A DNA stretch of 24,901 bases from CAYLHS01 sp964594235 (GTDB taxonomy: Bacteria > Actinomycetota > Acidimicrobiia > Spongiisociales > UBA4744). The notes below the pieces were generated by a model, which saw nothing but the letters and a program-made list of their open reading frames with translations, did no database searches and was not told the DNA's origin. Shown here in pieces: positions 13,862 through 20,040 of the stretch. The stretch spans positions 1 through 24,901 of the forward strand of contig CAZQMF010000025.1 of assembly GCA_964594235.1 (NCBI GenBank), given 5' to 3'. Position 1 is the first letter of the stretch; the number at the start of each line of letters is the position of its first letter. The position numbers were made by a program, and so were the translations under genes.

Positions 13862-13916
13862 CCCCGAGGGGGCAGACCGACGTGCTGCGAAGCTAGACAC
13901 AGAATTGCCCTCGGGG
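13862..13916 (+). other. long-range stem in the dnaA leader
   Basis: CCCCGAGGG (13862-13870) pairs perfectly with CCCTCGGGG (13908-13916) around a 37-nt loop. It lies in the transcribed leader just before the DnaA boxes. There is no T-run after it, so it is unlikely to be a simple terminator. Confidence 0.45.
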
Positions 13917-13922
13917 TCAGCG

Positions 13923-13955
13923 TTGTCCACATGTTGTGGATAGCTCTGTGGATCT
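13923..13955. promoter_or_regulatory. cluster of three DnaA boxes upstream of dnaA
   Basis: TTGTCCACA (13923-13931, plus), CTATCCACA (13943-13935, minus) and AGATCCACA (13955-13947, minus). The first two face each other around TG. They lie 18-50 bp before the dnaA start codon, suitable for autoregulation and possibly for origin function. Confidence 0.85.
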
Positions 13956-13973
13956 ATTGAGAGGAGGGGAGCG

Positions 13974-15320
13974 GTGGCGGAGCCACAGTCGACAACCTGG
14001 GATGAGCGGACCTTGGAAGCCGCTCTTCGCTCCCGGGTGAGTCCCGTCACCTGGCAGACGTGGTTCTCCCATCTCTCCTTCCGTCTGAACGACGGACATC
14101 TTCAGGTCATTGCCCCTAGTGAGTTTCATCAACGCTGGGTTCAGGAAAAGCATGCCTCAGTGTTGACCGAGGCGGCCCGGTCCGTATTCGGCCCTCATGT
14201 GCCTCTCGAGTTCATCGTCGATTCGACTCGGGGCCTACCCGAGCTCGAACCCGAGGAAGACGAACCGGTCGAAGAACCGATCGTCCAGCCTCAGCAAGGA
14301 GCGCTCGGAACCAAGTACACCTTCGACAACTTCGTCGTCGGTCAGTCGAACCGGTTTGCTCATGCCGCGGCCATGGCCGTCTCGGAACGACCCGGGATGC
14401 ACTACAACCCGTTATTCATCTACGCGGGAGCCGGTCTTGGCAAAACACACCTCCTTCACGCCGTGGGGCACCAGTACCGTCAACTGAACCCGAACGGTCT
14501 CGTGCGGTACGTCACTTCCGAAGGCTTCTTCAACGAGTTCATCGAAGGTATCCGACAGAAGCGCATGGACGGCTTCAAGGCGAGATACCGCACGACCGAC
14601 GTCCTGCTACTAGACGACGTCCAGTTCTTCGAGGGTAAAGAGCAGGTGCTCGAGGAGTTCTTTCACACGTTCAACTCGTTGTACGAGGCCGGCAAGCAGA
14701 TGGTCTTCAGTTGTGACCGCCACCCGAAGAATCTCTCTTCTCTCGAGGATCGAATCCGGAGCCGTTTCGAGTGGGGTTTGCTGACCGATATCCAACCCCC
14801 GGATGTGGAGACTCGCCTTGCGATCCTCAGGAAGAACTCCGAGTTCGCTCCACTCCCGGTCCCCGAAGAGGTGCTGCACTTCATCGCCGAGCATGTGCGA
14901 GCCAACATTCGCGAACTCGAGGGTGCGTTGACACGGGTCACTGCTTACGCCGCACTCACCAACCAACGGATCAGTCTCGACATCGCTCAGGATGTTCTCC
15001 AGGACCTCTCCTCGGATTCGTCACTGCGCCCCGTCACCGCAGAGGAGATCATTGCGGCCACGGCCGCCGCCTACGGGTTCACGCTCGCCGACCTGCGCGG
15101 TCCCAGCAGAAAACAACCACTCGTTCGTTCCCGCCAGGTGGCGATGTATCTGTGCCGGGAACTCACCGACCTTTCTCTGCCGAAGATCGGAGCACTCTTC
15201 GGAGGACGCGACCATACGACGGTCATGCATGGAGTCGACAAGATCACCACGCTGATCAGGACGGATTCTCACGTCTTCGAGAAAGTCACAGCGCTCTCAC
15301 AGCAGCTGAGGAGAAGTTGA
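13974..15320 (+). CDS. dnaA: chromosomal replication initiator protein DnaA
   Basis: 448 residues in four domains. Domain I spans about 1-85 (DnaB/DciA contact, TWQTWFSHL). Domain II is a short acidic linker (about 88-108, ELEPEEDEPVEEP). Domain III is an AAA+ domain with Walker A GAGLGKTH (152-159) and Walker B LLLDDVQF (211-218). Domain IV is a helix-turn-helix with the DnaA signature GGRDHTTVMHGVDKI near 413. ATP-DnaA binds the flanking boxes and melts the origin. GTG at 13974 has GGAGGGG about 7 nt upstream. Confidence 0.98.
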   Translation: MAEPQSTTWDERTLEAALRSRVSPVTWQTWFSHLSFRLNDGHLQVIAPSEFHQRWVQEKHASVLTEAARSVFGPHVPLEFIVDSTRGLPELEPEEDEPVEEPIVQPQQGALGTKYTFDNFVVGQSNRFAHAAAMAVSERPGMHYNPLFIYAGAGLGKTHLLHAVGHQYRQLNPNGLVRYVTSEGFFNEFIEGIRQKRMDGFKARYRTTDVLLLDDVQFFEGKEQVLEEFFHTFNSLYEAGKQMVFSCDRHPKNLSSLEDRIRSRFEWGLLTDIQPPDVETRLAILRKNSEFAPLPVPEEVLHFIAEHVRANIRELEGALTRVTAYAALTNQRISLDIAQDVLQDLSSDSSLRPVTAEEIIAATAAAYGFTLADLRGPSRKQPLVRSRQVAMYLCRELTDLSLPKIGALFGGRDHTTVMHGVDKITTLIRTDSHVFEKVTALSQQLRRS

Positions 15321-15499
15321 GTCTTGTCCACACATCATTCGCCTCGATCATGGGTCCCTGTGGACAGGGGCGGCATTCGTCCACACCTCCTCCACAGCGC
15401 CCCAACGTCTCCTACCAGCGGGTTTGACCAGTTTTCCTCAATCCCCAGGCCTACTACCACTACTACCGTTGATAGATACAAAGAGAAGGGATAGCTACG
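15321..15499. other. oriC: putative oriC in the dnaA-dnaN spacer
   Basis: 179 bp without a gene. DnaA boxes: TTGTCCACA (15324-15332), CTGTCCACA on the minus strand (15367-15359), TCGTCCACA (15377-15385), TCCTCCACA (15388-15396) and a weak TTTTCCTCA (15432-15440). The last is followed by a GC-rich 10-mer and then CTACTACCACTACTACC (15451-15467), a trinucleotide run fitting the DnaA-trio element in the correct strand orientation. A more AT-rich stretch follows to 15490. The position and the switch of gene orientation around dnaA agree with the origin. Confidence 0.8.
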
Positions 15500-16585
15500 G
15501 TGCGGATACGTGCAGAACGAGACGAGTTGGCCGATGTCTTCTCGCGAGCCAACCGGGCCGTGGGACTACGGCCAGCGCAACCGATCCTCCAGGGAATCCT
15601 CTGTGAGACCGTAGGTTCCAAACTCCGTGTGACAGGAACCGACCTGGAGATGACGATTCGCACCATGGCAGAGGTCGATGTCCAGGAAGAGGGGCGAGTG
15701 GTGGTTCCCGGCCGGCTCGCCACAGAGGCCATCCGCAAGCTCCCTTCGGGATCCGTGACGCTGGAATCCGGCGACTCGGAAGTCGTGATCACAGGCCGGG
15801 GTCCGAAGTTCAGCCTTCGGGAACTCCCGGCGGTCGACTATCCAGAACTGAGCGATCCGACATTCGAGGGGGCGCTCAACATCGATGGGGACACCCTCGG
15901 AAACGCCGTCAATCAAGTGACGGTCGCGGCTTCGGCCGATGGCGCACGACCGATCCTCACGGGTGTGCTGTTCGAGCCGAGTGCGGATGGTGTTCGACTG
16001 GTCGCCACGGATTCGTACCGGCTTGCAATTCGGGAGGTGGAGGGTTTCTCATTGAAGGAATCGGGACTCGTGCCGGCGAGGGGGCTGAGGGAGCTCTCTC
16101 GATCGATAGGTGCCAAGCAGATGCAGGCGTCGGTTGGCACGCGGGAGATCGTGTTCGGGTCCACGCGAGGGAGCCTGACACTGCGACTGATCGAGGGGAA
16201 CTTCCCGAACTATGCATCGTTGCTTCCGCAGACCTACCCGAATCGTCTGGTGGTGAGCAAGGAACAACTGCTGGATGCCCTTGGAAGGGCCGGATTGGTG
16301 GCCGAGGACCACATTCCCGTGCGTATCACGATGCATGATGGCGGCGCGGAGATGACCGTCACTCGACAGGATGTGGGTGGAGAAGTCGAGCACCTACCCG
16401 GCGACTACGAAGGTTCGGCCGACGAGGTGCTCATCGCGTTCAACCCGAAGTACCTCAGTGAAGGCGTCGCGGCGATTCTGACCGACGATGTGGAGATCCA
16501 GGTCTCGGATGGTATGAAGCCGGCGGTGCTGAGAGGCGTCGGCGATGATTCGTTTCTCTACCTCCTGATGCCGGTACGAATCTGA
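15500..16585 (+). CDS. dnaN: DNA polymerase III beta sliding clamp
   Basis: 361 residues with three beta-clamp folds: RAERDELADVFSRANRAV at the N-terminus, RPILTGVLFEPSADGVRLVATDSYRLA in the middle domain and the C-terminal LLMPVRI that ends most clamps. It forms the ring that tethers the replicative polymerase to DNA. GTG at 15500 has AAGGGA about 8 nt upstream. Its stop codon directly abuts the recF ATG. Confidence 0.98.
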   Translation: MRIRAERDELADVFSRANRAVGLRPAQPILQGILCETVGSKLRVTGTDLEMTIRTMAEVDVQEEGRVVVPGRLATEAIRKLPSGSVTLESGDSEVVITGRGPKFSLRELPAVDYPELSDPTFEGALNIDGDTLGNAVNQVTVAASADGARPILTGVLFEPSADGVRLVATDSYRLAIREVEGFSLKESGLVPARGLRELSRSIGAKQMQASVGTREIVFGSTRGSLTLRLIEGNFPNYASLLPQTYPNRLVVSKEQLLDALGRAGLVAEDHIPVRITMHDGGAEMTVTRQDVGGEVEHLPGDYEGSADEVLIAFNPKYLSEGVAAILTDDVEIQVSDGMKPAVLRGVGDDSFLYLLMPVRI

Positions 16586-17668
16586 ATGAAGCTCGACTGG
16601 CTCGAGCTCACGACGTTCCGTTCCTATGGGAGGGCTCGTATCGAGCCAGCGCCCGAAGTCAACGTCTTCGTCGGCCCCAACGGATCGGGCAAGACCAATC
16701 TCCTGGAGGCGGTCGCGTACCTGTCGATGGCCAAGTCGTTCAGGGGAATTGGAGACGAGCTGCTGATCGCGCGCGGGTCGGACGAGGCGATCGTACGAGG
16801 CGAGGTGACGAGGAGATCCGGGGTATCGAGGATCGAGGTGGCAATTGGCCCGACGAGAAAGGTGCTCGTCAACGGCGTGCGACCCCCGAGGTTGTCCGAT
16901 CTTCTCGAGCACCTGCGAGTATCGACCTTCCTCCCCGACGACCTGGACATCGTCAAGCGGGGACCGTCCTACCGGCGTGACTTCCTGGACGACACGGCTC
17001 TTCAGCTCTGGCCGGGATTCTCGGGTGAGCTCAGGGACTTCGACCGGGCGCTGCGCCAGAGGAACGCACTGCTGAAGTCATACCGTCCCGACCGTTTCAC
17101 GCTGCAGGTGTGGGACGACCGGTTGTCACAGGTGGGTGCGAGACTCATGGAACGACGTGCGAGGGCGGCCCGGCTCCTCCTCGACCGTGTGGAGGCGGTG
17201 TACCGCCGAATCTCGGGGGTGGAGAGCCACATCGAGTTGGACTACCAGTCGGAGTGGGGCGGATCGCTGGAGGAGTTGGAGGTGGAGGAGTTGAGTACCC
17301 GACTGAAAGAGAGTCTGGAACGGCGACACGGATCGGATCTCGAGCGGCGACAGACGTCTGTGGGTCCCCACCGAGATGATCCCGTGCTGGTACTCGATGG
17401 ACTACCGGCGCGCCTCGCGGCGAGCCAGGGAGAGCAACGGTCTCTCGTGTTGAGCCTTCGCCTGGCTGCCCACGAGGCGGTCACAGATGCGGTAGGGCAG
17501 ATGCCCATCTTGCTACTCGACGATGTGTTCTCGGAACTCGATACGTCGAGAACTGCAGCGCTGGCCGCAGCTCTCCCTTCGACCCAGACATTCATCACGA
17601 CCGCCCGGATCGAGGATGTACCGGTCTCCGGCCGACGATGGGACGTGGGGGAGGGGGATGTTCGGTGA
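16586..17668 (+). CDS. recF: DNA replication and repair protein RecF
   Basis: A 360-residue SMC-like ATPase: N-terminal FRSYGRARIEPAPEVNVFVG, Walker A GPNGSGKTN (30-38), signature SQGEQRSL near 281 and Walker B ILLLDDVFSELD near 309. It helps load RecA at single-strand gaps. Its ATG follows the dnaN TGA without a gap. The 4-nt GTGA overlap with the next gene shows tight coupling. Confidence 0.97.
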   Translation: MKLDWLELTTFRSYGRARIEPAPEVNVFVGPNGSGKTNLLEAVAYLSMAKSFRGIGDELLIARGSDEAIVRGEVTRRSGVSRIEVAIGPTRKVLVNGVRPPRLSDLLEHLRVSTFLPDDLDIVKRGPSYRRDFLDDTALQLWPGFSGELRDFDRALRQRNALLKSYRPDRFTLQVWDDRLSQVGARLMERRARAARLLLDRVEAVYRRISGVESHIELDYQSEWGGSLEELEVEELSTRLKESLERRHGSDLERRQTSVGPHRDDPVLVLDGLPARLAASQGEQRSLVLSLRLAAHEAVTDAVGQMPILLLDDVFSELDTSRTAALAAALPSTQTFITTARIEDVPVSGRRWDVGEGDVR

Positions 17669-17967
17669 GTGGACTCGAACAGCTCGGAGGGCTCATCGAT
17701 GCGATGCTGGGCCGGTGGGGGATCGGCGACACGGGGGTATTCGTCGCCATCCGTGACCGGTGGTCGGAGATCGCAGGACCGCAGTGGTCGGTTCACGCCC
17801 GCCCCACGATGCTGCGCACCGGAGTACTCACCGTTGAGGCCTCTCATGGGGCGGCCACGATTCTCCGGTACGCATCAGGCAGCTTGCTCGCAGCCCTCCA
17901 GGACGAATTCGGCGAGAACGTGATCACCGGAATCAACATCAAGACGACGGGACAGCCGACTGTCTGA
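17665..17967 (+). CDS. dciA: DUF721 / DciA family protein
   Basis: 100 residues with the DUF721 core: VFVAIRDRWSEIAGPQWSVHARPTMLRTGVLTVEASHGAATILRY. DciA proteins interact with the replicative helicase; the mycobacterial counterpart in the same position (Rv0004) is an essential replication factor. GTG at 17665 overlaps the recF stop by 4 nt (GTGA) with GGAGGGGG upstream. It is the last gene of the dnaN operon. Confidence 0.88.
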   Translation: MSGLEQLGGLIDAMLGRWGIGDTGVFVAIRDRWSEIAGPQWSVHARPTMLRTGVLTVEASHGAATILRYASGSLLAALQDEFGENVITGINIKTTGQPTV

Positions 17968-17993
17968 TTTCTCAGGATCTTGTTGGCGTTTTT

Positions 17994-18025
17994 GGGGGTC
18001 GAGGGTCTTGGGTTGGGGTGGGGGG
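17994..18025 (+). other. G-quadruplex motif in the gyrB promoter
   Basis: Five runs of at least three G (17994-17998, 18003-18005, 18010-18012, 18015-18018, 18020-18025) are separated by loops of 4, 4, 2 and 1 nt on the non-template strand. The motif covers the -35 and most of the spacer of the gyrB promoter. Confidence 0.75.
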
Positions 18026-18036
18026 TGGACTATACT
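18008..18036 (+). promoter_or_regulatory. gyrB promoter
   Basis: TTGGGT (18008-18013) and TATACT (18031-18036) are 17 bp apart. The spacer is almost entirely G and T. The expected start point is near 18043, inside the inverted repeat TTACA-TGCG-TGTAA (18036-18049). Confidence 0.75.
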
Positions 18037-18049
18037 TACATGCGTGTAA
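18036..18049. promoter_or_regulatory. operator-like palindrome at the gyrB start point
   Basis: TTACA (18036-18040) and TGTAA (18045-18049) form a perfect inverted repeat around TGCG. It begins at the last base of the -10 and spans the expected start of transcription, a usual position for a repressor site. No regulator is identified. Confidence 0.45.
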
Positions 18050-18053
18050 ATCA

Positions 18054-18099
18054 GGCTCTGGCGGAGGTCGACGACCCCGCCTCGGAGCCGTTGTTTTGT
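18054..18099 (+). promoter_or_regulatory. hairpin with T-rich tail in the gyrB leader (possible attenuator)
   Basis: GGCTC pairs with GAGCC (18054-18058 with 18085-18089), GGCGG with CCGCC (18060-18064 with 18077-18081) and GGT with ACC around a CGACG loop. TTGTTTTGT follows. The structure lies downstream of the promoter and ends close to the Shine-Dalgarno AAGGAG (18101-18106), so it could end or slow transcription before gyrB. Confidence 0.5.
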
Positions 18100-18110
18100 G
18101 AAGGAGTCGA

Positions 18111-20030
18111 GTGACCCAAAGCGTACGGAATGGCTACGACGCCAAGGACATCACAGTCCTGGAAGGTCTCGACCCGGTTCGTCGGCGTCCTGGCATGTAC
18201 ATCGGATCGACCGGCCCACGAGGCCTGCACCATCTGCTGTGGGAGGTTGTGGACAACTCGGTCGATGAGGCGATGGCAGGCTCGTGCGACAGGATCGAGG
18301 TCACACTCCTTGGCGATGGAGGGGTACGGGTCAAAGACAACGGACGCGGCATCCCGGTCGCCAGACATCCGAAAACGAAGCAGTCGGCCCTGACGACCGT
18401 CCTGACGACCTTGCACGCCGGCGGCAAGTTCGAGAGCGGCGCGTATCAAGTGTCGGGTGGCCTGCATGGCGTTGGGCTATCGGTCGTGAACGCACTGTCG
18501 GAGCGCCTCGATGTGGAGGTGGTCAGGGACGGTTTTCTGTGGGCCCAGTCGTTCCATCTCGGAACACCGACCGGTTCGGTCAAGAAGATCAAGCCGGCAA
18601 AGCGCACCGGGACGACCACGACGTTCTGGCCATCGCCGGCAACGTTCACGGAGACGACGGTGTTCAACTTCCAGACCGTCTCGTCACGGCTTCGCGAGAT
18701 GGCCTTCCTGAACAAGGGCGTGACAATCACGCTGAAGGACCAACGGGGTGAAGAGCCGGTCGAGCAGGCGTTCCAGTACAAGGGCGGCCTCATCGATTTC
18801 GTGAAGCACCTTGGAGCGAGCAAGGAACCGGTTCATCCCCACATCCTGTACTTCGAGGATGTCGACGATGACGGCGAGATGGAAGTCGCGTTGCAGTGGA
18901 TGAAGAACGCCTATACGGAGACGGTCCTCAGCTTCGCCAACAACATCAACACCCATGAGGGAGGGACGCACGAGGAGGGGTTCCGGAAGGCCCTGACCCG
19001 CGCCCTGAACGAGTTCGCCCGCGACAAGGGCATTCTCAAGGAGAAAGAGGACAACCTGACCGGCGAGGACGTCCGAGAAGGGTTGACGGCGATCGTCTCG
19101 GTGAAGGTGCGTCAACCTCAGTTCGAAGGACAGACAAAGACGAAGCTGGGCAACACGGAAGTCCGGGGCTACGTCGAGAGAACCCTCAACAGGGTGCTGC
19201 CGGAATGGCTCGAACGCCATCCCGGTGAGGCTCGAGCCATCGCCGAGAAATCGATCACCGCTGCGAGGGCCCGAATGGCGGCCCGCAAGGCCCGTGAACT
19301 GACCCGACGCAAGTCGATGCTCGAATCGGGCAGTCTGCCCGGGAAGCTCGCCGACTGCTCGTCGCGGGACGCCGACGAGTCTGAGCTGTTCATCGTGGAG
19401 GGCGACTCGGCGGCCGGCCCCGCCAAGCAGGGCAGGGACAGCAGAATCCAGGCGGTCCTCCCGATACGAGGCAAGATCATCAACGTCGAGAAGGCCCGAC
19501 TCACGAAAGCACTCCAGAATGCCGAGATCCAGGCCCTGATCACGGCGATCGGAACGGGCATCGGTGAGGACTTCGACCTGACGAAGGCCAGATACCACAA
19601 GGTAGTCATGTTGACCGACGCGGACGTGGATGGTGCCCACATCCGTACGTTGCTCCTGACGTTCTTCTTCCGCCACATGAAGCCGCTCATCGAGGCGGGA
19701 TTCGTGTACATAGCGCAGCCCCCGTTGTACCGGGTCAAACAGGGGAAGAACGTGACCTATATGGACGGTGATGCCGAACTGGCTGCCTATCGCGAAGAGA
19801 TCGGCAACAAGCGAATCGACGTCGCCAGGTTCAAGGGCCTCGGCGAGATGAACCCGTCCGAGCTGTGGGAAACGGCGATGGATCCGGAGCGACGACGACT
19901 TCTGCGGGTCGACATCGAGGACGCCACGCAGGCCGAAGAGGTGTTCTCCGCTCTGATGGGCGACGACGTGAGCGCACGCAAGACATTCATCCAGCAGAAC
20001 GCCAAAGACGTTCGTTTCCTGGACGTGTGA
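18111..20030 (+). CDS. gyrB: DNA gyrase subunit B
   Basis: A 639-residue type IIA topoisomerase ATPase subunit. The GHKL domain has VVDNSVDEAM, GRGIPV and GGLHGVGLSVVNAL; the transducer domain follows; TOPRIM has EGDSAAGPAKQGRD (E near 429), PIRGKIINVEKA and the metal-binding DADVDGAH near 502; the C-terminus has FKGLGEMNP. With GyrA it introduces negative supercoils. GTG at 18111 has AAGGAG 4 nt upstream. The length is that of GyrB rather than an extended ParE. gyrA follows after 10 nt. Confidence 0.98.
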   Translation: MTQSVRNGYDAKDITVLEGLDPVRRRPGMYIGSTGPRGLHHLLWEVVDNSVDEAMAGSCDRIEVTLLGDGGVRVKDNGRGIPVARHPKTKQSALTTVLTTLHAGGKFESGAYQVSGGLHGVGLSVVNALSERLDVEVVRDGFLWAQSFHLGTPTGSVKKIKPAKRTGTTTTFWPSPATFTETTVFNFQTVSSRLREMAFLNKGVTITLKDQRGEEPVEQAFQYKGGLIDFVKHLGASKEPVHPHILYFEDVDDDGEMEVALQWMKNAYTETVLSFANNINTHEGGTHEEGFRKALTRALNEFARDKGILKEKEDNLTGEDVREGLTAIVSVKVRQPQFEGQTKTKLGNTEVRGYVERTLNRVLPEWLERHPGEARAIAEKSITAARARMAARKARELTRRKSMLESGSLPGKLADCSSRDADESELFIVEGDSAAGPAKQGRDSRIQAVLPIRGKIINVEKARLTKALQNAEIQALITAIGTGIGEDFDLTKARYHKVVMLTDADVDGAHIRTLLLTFFFRHMKPLIEAGFVYIAQPPLYRVKQGKNVTYMDGDAELAAYREEIGNKRIDVARFKGLGEMNPSELWETAMDPERRRLLRVDIEDATQAEEVFSALMGDDVSARKTFIQQNAKDVRFLDV

Positions 20031-20040
20031 AGGAGAGGCG

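Larger units (their letters stand above)
13543..13973. other. rpmH-dnaA divergent intergenic region
   Basis: 431 bp without a credible gene. From left to right it holds the rpmH promoter, a hairpin CGCGAAA-N5-TTTCGCG (13657-13675), the dnaA promoter, a leader stem and three DnaA boxes. The stretch 13676-13790 shows nothing I can interpret; an ORF at 13754-13960 lacks any protein-like character and overlaps these elements. Confidence 0.8.
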
